Positions 49,274 through 61,929 of a DNA stretch of 64,000 nt are shown here, piece by piece. The DNA comes from Cymbidium sinense. Its lineage: Eukaryota; Streptophyta; Magnoliopsida; Asparagales; Orchidaceae. The DNA is taken from positions 16,958,608 through 17,022,607 of the forward strand of contig CM038228.1 of assembly GCA_021442155.1 (NCBI GenBank), read 5' to 3'. How positions within the stretch are numbered: position 1 is the stretch's first letter; each line of letters begins with the position of its first letter. The position numbers and the translations under genes are program-made. Under the pieces are notes generated by a model. It was not told the DNA's origin, did no database searches, and saw nothing but the letters and a program-made list of their open reading frames with translations.

Positions 49274-51045
49274 TTTTAATTTGGTTTTTTGAATTTAATC
49301 CTTTTATTTAAATTTCAATTTGTAAAGTTCATCAGGTTTTATTAGTTTAAATGGTTTTTGTTGATTAATTTAGGCTTGATTATTGTTTCAATTTTTCATT
49401 TTAATATTTAATTTAAGCTGATTAATGTATTTCAATTTTTCTAAATTTATGTAAAGTTTAATTAATGCTTTAATCTCTTATTTAGCTTCCATTTAAATAT
49501 TTGTTAAATTCTCTAAACTTATTGTTTCATGTAGCTTGTATTGTTTGGTTGATTTAATTATTGTTTGACTTAAGGTGATTAGGGGCATTATGCAATTTTT
49601 ATTTTTAATTAATTATAATGATTGTGAGGATAGTTCTTTGATTTGATTGTTCATTTTTGCTTTAGAAATTTTTATAAAGATGAATGACATAAAACACAAA
49701 GTCTAACTTAAGAAATTCTAAATTCTTTAGGTGTGGTAACAGTAATTAAATGTTCATTATTTTAGGTTGATTATTATATTCTGTTTTAATTTGTAATTTA
49801 AGGTTCCATTGATTATTTCTATTTGGTTTCATTAACTTAATTTATGTTGATCAAGTTAGTTCTATTATTATTTGAATTTAGTGGTTTTATATTTTGATTA
49901 GGTTTGGTTGCTTTGATAACTAAATTAAAATATTTTTTTATTTAATTAAGGATATTTATTAAGTTAGAGTATGTTGCTTAGAAAAATATTTATTATGATG
50001 ATTAATATTTATTTACTTTAGTTTGATGATTTATTTATTTTGATTTAGTAAATTGAATAATTACTTTGATTGAATTTGATTATATTTTATTCAATTATTT
50101 AATTGAATTAGTTATAATTTAGTTTGATTAAGTTAATTTGATTTAATTGAATATTTATGTTAAATTTCTTGATTGATATAGTTAAATTTAATTTAATTTA
50201 ACTTATCATGTTTAAGTGACTTGATTAAATTAATGTTTGATTATTTTATTTATTTAAAGATTATTTAAATTTCTCAAGATTAATTTAATTGGATGATTAA
50301 TTTAGTGGGTGTAATTGAATGATTGACTTAATGATTTGAAAAGTTCTTTGTATGTCTTGTTTAAAATAGCTTATTTAATTAAATATTAGATTAATTTACT
50401 TAAAATTAGATTAAAGGTTTAAATGATTAAAGTTTAATTAGATAATTTTATTTTAATTAAACAAATTGAAGTTTAAGTTTATTTAATTATTTCAATTTAC
50501 ATGAAGTTTAATTGAATGACTAAATAAAATGTTGATTTTTAATCAATCAAATTAATCATTTAAAGTTTAATTATTTATCATTTAAATCAAATGATAAAGT
50601 TAATTAATGTTTGATTATTAATTAAATAAAAGTTTAGGTTTAATTTAATTAATTGATTAATACGTCTTATTTTATTTTATTAATTTGATTTGATTAGACT
50701 TTGATTTATAATTATTTAAGTTTATCATGATTAACCTAATTAGAGTATGATGAATTTTTAATTCAATATTCATTAATTTAAGTGGCTGAAATTTAATTAA
50801 TGATTAAGCTTAATTTATCTTATTTGAGTTAATTTATTCAAAAAATGTTTAATTTGGTTAGATGTTTAATTGATTTGATTTAATTAATGATGATTTGATT
50901 TAACATAGTTAACTTAACTAAATGATTGATTAAGAATTTAATTAATTAAAAATTAATTATTTAATTAAGCGTGATTGATTCTTAATTTAATTAGTTCTTA
51001 TGATGGACTTAATTAAGTGTTTGATTTAAGTTTAGTTGACTTTAG

Positions 51046-51046
51046 A

Positions 51047-51091
<45 letters not shown>

Positions 51092-51092
51092 T
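51046..51092. repeat. (ATT)n microsatellite
   Basis: About 15 ATT units. Confidence 0.95.
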
Positions 51093-53004
51093 ATATGGCT
51101 TATTTTAGTGGTTTATTTTATTTATTGTAAATGATTGATTAACTCATTTTGAAGTTTCATCTTTAACTTGGTTAAGGTTTGGTTCAAATGATTATCCTAA
51201 TTTGAAGATGATTAATTAGACATGCTTCAATGGATTAAATAATTAATTCAGCTCATATTGAATTAGTTAAGTTGATTAAGTGATTGGTTAATTAAGGGTA
51301 TGCTAAGTGAACTTATTCAGTTTAATGATCAATTAAATCAATCATAATTGAGTGATTATTCAAGTCTATTATTAATAGCTTAATTTGATGACTATTTTGA
51401 TTAACTAATTGACATAATAAGAAGCTAACTTATGATCATTTAAGTTAATCATGTTTGATTTGACTAAATAATCGACTCAATTAAGATCAAGTTATTGATT
51501 GATTAATCTTTTGCTTGACCAGTAATTGACTTTAATTAAAATTTTAATTAATAGTACATTTAATTTAATTAGGTATTTAGCTTAACTAATTTATTCAATT
51601 AAAAATCAATTATAGTTAATTTAATTTTTATTAAATCAAAGTATTAATCCAATCTTAGTCAAATTTATCATGATTTTATTTATATGATTGATTATGTTTT
51701 AAGATGATTTAAGTTGATTAGTTAACTTTAATTGAAGCATAATTTAATTTAATTGCATATGATTAGTTTTTGTTAATGATTGAACTAATGATTAATGATT
51801 TAGGTTGATTTGTTTTGATTCCACAAAATTAATTTAATTACATTCCAATTAATGATTAATTAGATTTATTAAGTTCCATTTGATTTAAATTTAAAATTAA
51901 ATTATGTTTTCTTGATCTAATTTAGGGTTTGGTAGTGAGGTTCTAAGTCGTAATTTGTTTAAAACATTGGCTTAATATTTAATTTACTATATATTCCTTG
52001 AAATTTGGCTCTAATAAATTAAATTAGATTTTCATTTTAATGATCTATTAAATTTTATGAATATGATTTTGGGGTTTATCATGTTCCGAAGGGTCAATTA
52101 TTTTCTTAGTGTTCTTTGATTTAATTATGATGTTTTAAGGAATTTCCATGTGTTTCCCTAATTTTCTTGATTTAATTCCAATTATTTCATGGAAATTTTC
52201 TAACTTTTAATTTATTAATCAATAATTCTTGAAATTTTAATGTATGGTAGGTCCTAACACTAATTTCTTTTTCCCAAAGTTTTAGGTCAATTAGATCATT
52301 ATTTTAGCTGTGATTAAGTTTGATTATTTTCATTAAAATGTAAATTAATATAAAATTACCTAATGCAAATTGGGGTTTTTATTTTTATTAGATTCCTCTC
52401 TGAAATATGAAACTATAAAGGGTCTTTTATATGTTTTTTGGATAATTGATAGATTTATCGCAAAATTTTAAAATTTAGCTTTATTAAATAAATTAATTAA
52501 GGTTAATTTATTCATAATTAGGTGATTTTGAGGTTTAATAATATTTAGAAGCTTAAATAGTTTTCTTGAGTTCATTGATGTTAATTAAAGTGGTTTAAGC
52601 TATTTCAATAATTTTTCAAAATTTTCTTAATTTTTATCTATATATTTTCCTAAAATTAGACATTTGAACTTGAAAAATAAAAAACTTACAATATATTCAT
52701 CATTTTGACTTGAAATTTTTATGTTAGTAGGTTTTAGCATCAATTTCAATTGCTAAAATTTCATGCAATTTTATTAATATTTTAATATTAATTAAAAAAA
52801 TTTATTTTCAATCGAACATAAATTTATCCCAAAATACTTAACAAAATTTTGGATTTTGGGTTCTTTGGATTCCTCATGAAAGGATGAATCCAACAAAGAC
52901 TTAATTGCAATTTTTCTTTGGGTATTTTATTTTCTATGATTTTTTGAAGTTTCAAGTGTTTTAGAGCTTTTTAAAAATTCAGAACTCTAGATTTTCCTAT
53001 TTAA

Positions 53005-53090
53005 CCAAGTCAGCCTTAACTCAATGCTGACTAGATGGACCTTTCCATGTTTCACCATGCGATTGGTCCATGGTGGATCCACCTCAACTG
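53005..53090 (+). other. GC-richer motif of copy D
   Basis: CTCAATGCTGACTAGATGG, CCTTTCCATG and CACCATGCGATTGG follow the order of the motif in the other copies. Confidence 0.6.
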
Positions 53091-53939
53091 CATTGGAAAA
53101 ACATGAAATCATTTGGGATGCTCTATATGCAATCCATGGTCAAATTAAAAGATTAAAATAAGTAGTGACCTAATATGGGACATCCATTCTAATCAAAAGA
53201 AATAGACGCCATATTCTCTCCCATCATCGATGAGCAATGGAATTATGCTCCATTTTGAGTAAAAATTTCGGTGATTCTCATCTAAATTTCAAGCTTTTAT
53301 GAATGGAAAAGCTTTAAAATAAAAATTGCAAAGTTTATGTATGATTTTTTTTCCTAAAATACTTGATTTCATTTTATAAAACACCAAAGCCCTAAGGTTA
53401 GCCAAGGTTGAGATTTAATACCTCACTGAAATCGACATTGAGTGGATTTCTTATGTTAAAAAGCTTTCGTAGACTAAGATGAAGCTTGGATGAAGTCCCT
53501 GCCTTTGGCTCCTCGTGAATTGCCTAATAGACCAATGGTCACTATCCTTCATTACAGTCTAATAAAAAAAATTAAGTTTTAGTGGTCAGGAATGGTAGGG
53601 AATGGCTTAATTTGATTGGTTAGGTTACAAGGATGGTAAGAGAAGTGTCTAATCTCTCTGAAATAGCTTGGTGGTGTGATTTTATAGATGGTTGGCCTCT
53701 CTTCCATTAGAGGAGCTTGGAGGTGGCGGCTATAGAGATTTGAAGCTTGGAAATGTTATGGAGAGGTGGTTAATTGATTGAAGAGTGTGCTTAAGTCAAT
53801 TAAATGGGGATATGAGTTGAAGTTTGGGAGGACTTAAGGCTTTGGGTTCATTCGTAAAATTTTTTTCTTTTCATTTAATCCTCTTCCATTTGATTTTTTC
53901 TTCAACCATTAAGGTTGAGAGACTAGTTCACACATGGAG

Positions 53940-55130
53940 GATTAGGCTACAAATTTGCCTAATCCTAGCTTAATTTTGACTTTGGGTCAACCCATGCTGA
54001 CCTAGTTAATTTTGAGTTGGTTTAAAAGGTTGAGATGGATCATTGGCTTTGCAATAAAGTTTATCCATGTCCTATTGATCATTTAATTCCCTTAAGTTTA
54101 ATCAATTTGAATATATTTAGTTTTGGAATGATTTGGACTCATTTTGACCAACTTTAACCTACTTTGACCAAAGTGGGCCATAATGGATTTAAATGGCCCA
54201 ATTGATCATGTTGGGCTTGGATAAAACCTTAATTGTGTTTGAATAATCATTTAGAGCAATTTGGGTTAATTATTATTTTTTTTAATTTGGCTCAATTTTG
54301 AGTTTGATTCAATTTGGCCTAAATGGGTTATGTTAGATTCAATTTAGTCATATGATCATTTTGGCTAAATCAAGGTGTTTGTGGGTTTCAATCATGTTTA
54401 ATGAAGTGTTTGAGATAATTTAGAGTTATTGATTTTAGTTAATTTGAACTTATTTTAATTTTGAGCACCTATTTTGACCAAAAATGGGCATAATGAGCTA
54501 AGATGAGTTAACTTGGGTAAAATGGTCAAATTAGTTAAATTATACCTAAGGGAAGATTGGATTATGTTTAAATATGAATTTGAAATGATTTGAAATATTT
54601 AATTTATTTTAATTTCAATTTAATTTAAATTTAGTGTAATAGGGTTTATTTGAGCCCATTTGGGTCAAGTGACCCAATTGGCCAATTTAAGCCCTTATTA
54701 TCAATTTTATTTTATTTTATATTTGATTAAGTTCATATGATGATTTTGAGATTTTCGAATGACATAATTTTAATAGGTTGACTTTTGGTCTTGTGGGGCC
54801 TATATTGGTCAACTCTAGGTTAAATGGCCTGGTAGACCACTTTGAACCTAGTCTAAATTTATTTTTGGATTTATTTATGCTTATACATTGATTATGTTCT
54901 TTTGGTTTGATTTAATTTTTCTTAGATTCATGTAATTTTGAGTTTTAATGGGTTAATTGGGTCAACGATCCTAATTACCTCAATCTAGACTCAATTGAAT
55001 TTAAATTTGAATCTAGGTATATTTTATTTAGTTAAAATTTAACAAATTTGGACTTGATCGGTCAACTTAGCCCAATTGAATTAGATCAAGTCCTAATGGG
55101 GCTCATAATGCCAGGCTTTCAACCTAAGGT
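53940..55130 (+). repeat. TTGACC/GGTCAA-rich array in copy D
   Basis: Contains GACTTTGGGTCAACCC, TTTGACCAACTTTAACC and repeated GGTCAA words on both strands. Confidence 0.65.
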
Positions 55131-55488
55131 GTTTGGCTATTAAGTTTGATTTTGATTTTAGAATTTATGTTTTATTTAACTTTGTTAGTTGATTTTGATT
55201 TTAGGTTTAGTTACACACCTACCCACTAAGTGTAGTATTTTGAGTGATAAATTAGGAAGCTTCTAACCTAAAATTAGGGATCCTATTTACTAAGATCAGG
55301 ATGAATGTTAACCTTATCCAAAAAATGAGATCAACAAATTCATGCAAGGTATTTTATCATTGAGTTCTTTTCCACTTCAACTTAATCCAAAACTCTTTTA
55401 ACATTGGTACTTTTACTCATTCTTTTCATGTTATTTGACCAATCACGCCTTGATTTTAACTTTTCTTGACCTCTTATAAAAAAATCTT

Positions 55489-56220
55489 GTGTTATTATAT
55501 GAGATGAGTTATAAAATCTCATTCAATTTTTTTTCTTTGAAGGATAGGAACTTGCTTACTCTTTGGTGTAGCTATCATGAGTCTCCACTCTTAATTAACA
55601 AAATTCTTTTACATCCTATTATAGTAGGATTCAAGTATCTTGTTATGAATCCTTATGATAGATCCTTTGATCCATGTGAGCATATAAATAACTATAAGTT
55701 TATAATGTATATATAATAGGCTTTAAATGCACTCTTTACTAGGGCTTTTTTTTGTCATACTTAAGGATTAACCTCATACATGATTTAATTAACTCACTAT
55801 AAGAACCATAACTTTACCACTTGGTTAGAATTTTTAATGAATAATTCATTACGAAAGGGAGAACATCAAGTAAGTAGATATTGATTTATTATAAGGACTT
55901 TTCTAAGAAGACTATGATTCAGACATTTATATTTCTTATTAATATAGTAGAAATATTTTTATTCTATTGATATCATTTATAAAGTGAAGCAACACATTGT
56001 TATTAATGAGATTAGAAGTATACAATAATATCGGAGCCAAAAAATTTTAATGGAGAAAACATCAATAATAGAAAAATTAAGGTCCGCCTTTGATGTCCTT
56101 TCAACAATGCATGAACATATATAGTATAAAGAGTATACATTATTAAGTACATATACTGCTAATGTTTTAATGTAATTAAATGTGAGAAAAGTGTTAAGTG
56201 GCTCAATCAACTAATGATAA
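55489..56220 (+). pseudogene. Tat-type gag pseudogene
   Basis: The open stretch 55489-55716 (75 codons) ends with LLHPIIVGFKYLVMNPY, then SFDPCEHINNYK, matching the start of the Retrotrans_gag domain in Tat elements (F.ILEA..P..F..P....YDG..DP..HI). Following frames hold degraded helices of the domain and a YT.LNV-type piece near 56150. Gag would form the particle carrying the element's RNA. Stops at the end of each open stretch show it is dead. Confidence 0.65.
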
Positions 56221-56539
56221 ATATTAAAATCATGAATAGAGTTATCATTTCCATCAGAGCCATGGATACACCAATAAATTCAATAAATAATTAAAAAAAG
56301 TTAATAATTCAATGCACCACCTATATTAATTCATTTTAAGTCAACAAAGATAAGTTAGCACTAATCTTATTAAAGGAAAAATTAACATTTATGAAGGTAA
56401 CAACAAAGAAATTGATAAATGATTAAAAATTGAGATAATTGTTAGAGAGTTGTTAATATGCTTCAAAGTTAACTCCTAATGATCCAGCAATGAAAAAACT
56501 TTATGCTAACCATTCCATGACATTTGGTGATTTTAATAT

Positions 56540-56940
56540 GGAAAGATCCAAATTCCTTTTTTCGGATCTACTTGTCATTAATGTTGGGGTTGGTGGCACA
56601 TGTTATGATGCTAAGATATTCTTGATTGATAATGAAAGTTAGGTTGATGTTTTGTTCTTTCCATATTCCTTAGCTTGGGCTTAGAGAAAAGGTCCAACTA
56701 AATGTAGGTCAAATATATAATAATAATAACAATAACAACAACAACAACAACAACAACAACAATAATAATAATAATAATTTACTAGTGACAATTGAAGGAT
56801 TTATAACATTTTTGACAAACAACTCATTTGTTTCAACTTATTTCTATATGTTGGAGAACTTTTTATCTCACAAAATAAAGTTTCTAACTCCTATTGTTGT
56901 TGGAAAAGTAAATGAGAATCAACAAGCACCATAATTACAT
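56540..56940 (+). pseudogene. Tat-type protease pseudogene
   Basis: FSDLLVINVGVGG, then KIFLIDNES.VDVLFF near 56608-56655, fits the Tat protease active-site segment (V-L-I-D-N-G-S-S-A-D-V-L-F). The catalytic D is kept but G is changed to E and a stop follows. Downstream IEGFITF and HKIKFLTPIVVGKVNENQ near 56868-56920 match the linker between protease and RT. A trinucleotide microsatellite (56717-56778) has expanded inside it. Confidence 0.7.
56717..56778. repeat. (AAT)n/(CAA)n microsatellite
   Basis: AAT, then CAA, then AAT units, about 20 in all, inside the protease relic. Confidence 0.9.
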
Positions 56941-57179
56941 TATCTTAGGTAAGCTCAATCACAATTATCAATGACTTTGAGCATTAAAAATTTAAGCTTT
57001 AGAATAAAGATATGTTTTAAATGGACTTAACTATGGATGAATTAGTTTATATCTCATTATTAGATGAACACATCATAAATGATAAGAAGTAATCCTTTGC
57101 TTTCTTAGGAGGAGAAATTGGAGTATATAAATTTTATAACAAAATATAGACATCATAATCTAGGGTCCAACATATATAC

Positions 57180-57720
57180 TTGGGATTGATCCTAATGTAA
57201 TATCACGTTCTCTTAAAATAAATTTGATATTTAAACTCATCATCCAAAAGTAGTAAAACTATATATTAGATGATCTAGAAGCATTTGATAAAAAAAAGTT
57301 AATAAATGCTTAAACATTGGATTCATTTTACGGTGTATATTTCCCATAGATTGCAAATATGATTGTGGTTAAAAAGCTAGTGAAGCCTGAAAAATATATG
57401 TAAATAACATTATCCTAAATAAAGCTTACTTGAACGATAGCCTTTCTCTTCTCCATGAAGATCAACTAGTTGATGCACAATTGAACATCAAATGTCTAGC
57501 TTCATGGATGTTTATTCAAGATATAATTAGATAAAAATGAATAAAGTTGTTAAATAGAAATTTATTTCCAAATCGATAAAGTCTTATATTACTATTAGCT
57601 TGTGTAATTTTATTTTGAAGAATCATTGTGTTAAAAATCAATGTCTCATAAATAAAGTCTTTAAAAATTTTATAAAGATGTATTATGGAGGTACATGGTG
57701 AAAACATGTTGGTCAAATGC
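57180..57720 (+). pseudogene. Tat-type reverse transcriptase pseudogene
   Basis: Starts GIDPNVISRSLKINL near 57183, then IANMIVVKK near 57353, a LNDSLSLLHEDQLVDAQ-type piece near 57430-57480, ASWMFIQD near 57505, a NKVFKNFIK-type piece near 57655, and MEVHGENMLVK near 57685 in the place of the YVDDMLVKS active site, with the aspartates lost. The order and spacing fit Tat RT closely. Many stops. The piece is continuous apart from frameshifts, and no intron is evident between protease and RT. Confidence 0.75.
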
Positions 57721-58189
57721 TTTAATAAGGAACAATATTTTATGACTTATAATAGTATTTTTCATCTTATTTAGCATTATAATATGTGTTTCAATCCAAT
57801 TAAGTGTGCTTTTAGTATCATATTACACAAATTTTTAGGATCATTATCACTTGTCAAGCAATCAAAATAAAACTATAAAGATTAAGGCCATGCAAACTAT
57901 GGTTCCTTTAAATAAAAAAAAATAATAAGTACAATATTTGTGGATAAATATTACAAATATCTTAATTCTTAGCTCATTTAGGAGATAAATAATTTTTAGT
58001 TTTCATACTCTAAGATGCTTGAAATACTAATGTCTTGATAGATGAGAGTCAAGTTACCTTTAAATAACTCAAGGCATATTTAGCTTTATTTCCTTTACTA
58101 TTAAAGCTAAACCTTTATTTATATCTTATTATTACACCCCTTATAATAAACTTAATGCTAGTATAAGAGGAGTGTTGGGTACAATATCT

Positions 58190-58480
58190 TATTTATAGTA
58201 TCAACAAGATCCTATTTATCATAGAGGGGAAATATCCATAATGGATACTACTACCATAACATCAGTATTATCAATAAGAAATTATATCCATTTTTTCTAG
58301 CCCATACCATCAATATTTATGCTCAACTATCACTTAAGGCCATCTTTTATAAATTAAAAGATTTTGGTTGATTTATCTAGTGCTTAATGGACTTAGGAAA
58401 TTTGATATTCACATTTTTCTTAAGTTAGATATCAAAGTATAAGTTAAGTACTAGTTGACTTTGTGGTTGAGCACAAAACT
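58190..58480 (+). pseudogene. Tat-type RNase H (first) pseudogene
   Basis: HTINIYAQLSLKAIFYKLKDFG near 58305-58372 matches the end of the first Tat RNase H (I.V.T..PL...L.K.E..GR), followed by LMDLGNLIFTF and DFVVE near 58460 (ALADFVAE in intact elements). Earlier parts are weak. It flows directly into the second RNase H. Confidence 0.65.
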
Positions 58481-58895
58481 CCTTACCATATCAAATCGCC
58501 TCTTCTTCCACCCCCATTAAACATATATGTTAATAGAGCATCTGAGAGCTATAATACTTCGATAAGGATCTTACTTGTCTTTCTTAAATACTTTACTTTA
58601 AAATACAAACTTTTTCTCAAGTTCATCATAATCAATAATATTTTTGTGTATGAAGTACTCGTGGTAGAACTAAGATTTGTCATTGTTTATGAAACTCAAA
58701 ATTTTATGCTTCATGTTCACATGCAACTTATGGCTTTTATGGTCAAGGAGACTTTAATGCTCATAGCCCATAATTGGGACAATATCGTAACTTGTTAAGT
58801 CAATTATTTCTTGCATTAATATGTATTAGATCATCATCATATCTCAAAAATTAAGCTCATGCCCTTTTCAAGTTGGTAACTTTAACATCAATAGA
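58463..58895 (+). pseudogene. Tat-type RNase H (second, archaeal-type) pseudogene
   Basis: The longest open stretch in this element (58463-58798, 111 codons) covers most of the second RNase H found only in the Tat branch of plant Ty3/gypsy elements. LNIYVNRASESYNTS matches LYVDGASN.., with the first catalytic D changed to N. FLKFIIINNIFVYEVLVVELR matches the NNEAEYEAL.AGLR helix, with the catalytic E also lost. It continues with an ALFKLVTLTSIDF piece near 58858 (ADALAKLAS). The long open frame in a decayed element is probably luck. Confidence 0.75.
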
Positions 58896-59100
58896 TTTTT
58901 ATGGAAGATGGTGTATTAAGAATATACACATCCCAAGTATAAAACATCCATGCAAGATATAGTCCCTTGAAGATTTAAAAGAGATCTCTTTGAGGGCTTC
59001 ATATTCTTTCTTACATAATGGGATAATATCTAAAAACTCAATAGTTGCATTCATTTTTGATGACATGTGGGGCAACATAGTATTATTAGAGATGAATTAT

Positions 59101-59765
59101 AGGAAGAGCATTTAAAAGATCATATTTAAAGAGTCTTTGACCATCAAAGTCTGAGTACACACTTCAAAAACTTTATACATAATATTAAGGGTAAGTGTAA
59201 AATACTCTCTCAGAAATCTTAGCATAAGGATATCGTCCCACATAAATGTAATGCAATGAATGAGAACTTAGTTCATGATCCTAAGGAGACATTCTCGTCA
59301 ATGTCTAGAGAATGATGACAACTTATAATTTTTTTTAATTCATAATTTAAGCCATAAATTTTTGAAGGCTTAATATATTTTTAGATGACATGGGTTTTAA
59401 TATCATAAAATAAATATCAAATGATAAGTCATCAAAAAATTCACTTATCAAGCAAGGATCTCAACATAGTAATTGAATTATAAATTTCTAAGCTTAAACC
59501 AAAGATTATTCAAACTTTGAATTTCAAAAACTTGTAGCTAAAACAACTTTTTTGATAAGATGTTCCTAATGATATCAAAAGTATTTTGATATGAATCTAA
59601 ATCAATTACTTAAAATGTAACTAAAAATTTTTTGCAACATCATAATCTTATAATCTTATATTTTAAGCTAAAACAAATATCTTGATGATAAGAATTCAAT
59701 GAGGTTATGATTACTCAATTATGATAGCCTTTAAAAAACTTGAGTATAAAAAATTGATCCATAAT
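59101..59765. other. Unassigned sequence between the Tat body and copy E
   Basis: Integrase would be expected here but no zinc finger or DDE pieces were recognised. GGATATCGTCCCACATAAA near 59230 recalls an LTR-associated plant repeat. No gene. Confidence 0.45.
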
Positions 59766-60559
59766 TATTGACCTCTTTTTTAGAATGAGCTCTCAACCCC
59801 TTCATCTTAGACATTGGACTCCTCTTAGACATTAAGAGTTTCTCTTAGTCTTAAGACACTTCTAGTGATTAGGTGAACACTTGACCTAACCCTAGAGACT
59901 TAAAAGAGTTCTCCATAGGAATAGGTCATGCCTTAGGGGTATTAGGAAAATTTGCCTACCCTATAGCTTGAACCGAATCCTCACTTCCTTCTTTCAAGTC
60001 AAACTCCAAATCAATTCAATTCAAACTCCAAATTCAAATCAATCCTAAATCAAATCTCAAATAAATTCCAACTTAATTGATTTTCCCAAACCTTAAATCA
60101 ATTCTAATGAATTTTCTCAAATCATGAATCAATTCCAAATGATTGAAACCCATGATTGAATTCCAAATTCAAAAATCTTTCCTAAGACATCTTGATTTCA
60201 TCTTATGGACTTAGCTTGAATCAAATTCCAATAAAATCAAATTCAAGAAATTTTCTCATAACCCATTTATGTTCTCATTTATATTCACAAATATAAATGA
60301 AATATAAATTCACGTATCCAAAAATCAATTCAAAACTCAAACCTAAATTCAACCAAAATTCAACCAAAATTCAACTTAAGCCTTTAAAGTCAAAATCTTG
60401 AACTTAGCCAAATCAAATTCAAATCAAGCCAAACCCTTGATTTTTTTTTTGATGATTCAATCAATCCTTCAATCATGAATCTAAATATAAACATAAACTT
60501 CAATCATGAAACCAAAACTAAATTCGAAAATCAAACCCAAATCAAACTCATGTTCACCC

Positions 60560-61560
60560 CTTTGAACTTGAAATTGTTAAATGAAGCAAAACCCATTTGA
60601 CTCCAAACCACTTGCAAATGGTTTTATATTTCAATCATAAGTCCATATGTGAGTTCAATCCAACTTTATTCAAGCCTTGATCAAGTCAATTGATCCACTT
60701 AGGCTCACTTGACCCAAAGAGACCTAAAGTACCCATTTTGAGCCAAATTCTAATCCTACCCAAATTGGATTGAACTAAGCCCAACTAAGCCTCATAATGT
60801 GAGCAACAATCATCATGAGATGATCAATCACTCAAATTAGGTCAAACCTAGTCAAACCTAAGGGTTGACCAAGTCAATACTTTGCCAAAATGAAACCTAA
60901 ACTAGCCAAAATCCACCATAGGACAAATTGATTAAAACCATTGATCAAAACCAATTCATGATCAAAGGTTGAACTTGACCAAGTCATCATTTGAGCCTAA
61001 CCTAGCCCAATTGGCCACTTATCCCAAGTTGACCCAACTTGACCTAAAAAGTCAAAATGGGTCAAAACTTGATCTAAGCCAAATTGATTAAAACCAATGG
61101 GTCAAGTTCATTCCAAATCACTTGTTGAACTTGAACAAAGCCTCAATTAGCTAACTAGACCAAACTTAGCCCAATTGACTTTGAACCCAACTTGACCTAA
61201 AAGGTCAAATTGAGCCAAAATCAAACCAAACCAAAATTGATTGAAACCAAAGCTACCTAAACATTTCAAAGGACCAATAAAACCTAAACCAACCCATGAA
61301 CTAACCCAAATAGGTCAAATGGGTCAAATTGGTCAACTTGACCCATTTGACCAAAATGAAATCAAATGAAGCAAAACTAAATATAAACCAAATTGAACCA
61401 AACCAATGATGATAAAACATTTCAAATGGTCATATAAACTTGACTGAACTCTTGGTTTGACCCAATTTGACCAATTGGTCAACTTGACCCAAGTTGACCC
61501 ATTTTGACCTAAATGGGCCAACATGAGCCAAATCACATCAAATCAACTCCAAATTCTTTG
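60560..61560 (-). repeat. TTGACC/GGTCAA-rich array in copy E
   Basis: By eye at least 20 TTGAC(C/T) words on the two strands in 1 kb, for example TTGACCCAACTTGACC near 61029, TTGACCCATTTGACC near 61338, and four within 61457-61500. It is the clearest of the five arrays. Confidence 0.8.
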
Positions 61561-61929
61561 AAATTTGGACCAACCTAATTTCAAACTATTCTAAATGTGC
61601 CTAAAGTGAAATCAAGTCCAAATGATCATTTTACCCCTAGGTCAAGGGGTAACCTATGGACAATTCCACTTGGAATTAGGTCAATTCCTTTTCATGGACA
61701 CTTGGCACCCTCTTAGTGGACCAAGTGGACACTAGTGGGTGTGCACATGATTCGAAAAGCTAAACCCAATGGCCAAACTGACCATCCACTTAGAAATTGA
61801 GCACATGGGATCACTCCTCCACTCAATTAAGCACATGGCAACTCCTCCACTACCTCGCTCTAGCCAAACTGAACCACATGGGGTTCAAAATGGCCTAACT
61901 AACTCAACCCCTTAGATCAATTTGATCAA

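Larger units (their letters stand above)
48520..52980 (+). other. Very AT-rich, C-poor segment of copy D
   Basis: About 4.4 kb built from TTTAATT, TTGATT and TTAAG words. C is rare, particularly between 49300 and 51900, while T greatly exceeds A on this strand. No gene. Contains a (CA)n(TA)n tract at 49180-49270 and an (ATT)n tract at 51046-51092. Confidence 0.75.
47474..55336 (+). repeat. Long noncoding LTR-like repeat, copy D
   Basis: Begins abruptly at the end of copy C with sequence equivalent to A position ~8210, so its first ~1 kb is missing. 47474-48500 aligns with A 8210-9250. The AT-rich middle (48520-52980) is almost twice as long as in copy A and lacks the 260-bp monomers. The GC-richer motif is at 53005-53090 and the TTGACC array at 53940-55130. 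Ends AGATCAACA at 55336, just before a Tat gag/pol body. If the repeat is an LTR, this is the copy in 5' LTR position. Confidence 0.7.
55489..59100 (+). mobile_element. Tat-lineage Ty3/gypsy retrotransposon body
   Basis: Plus-strand relic with gag, protease, RT, a first RNase H and a second RNase H in the order known for Tat/Retand/Ogre elements. It lies between the 3' end of long-repeat copy D (55336) and the inverted copy E (59766). Integrase is not clearly present. All domains are broken by stops and frameshifts. No matching 3' LTR in the plus direction was found in the window. Confidence 0.75.

Noticed and set aside
49300..52900. Possible organelle-derived (mitochondrial or plastid) insert because of high AT
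   Set aside because: No organelle gene, tRNA or rRNA sequence was recognised, and the block aligns with the AT-rich part of the nuclear repeat family.
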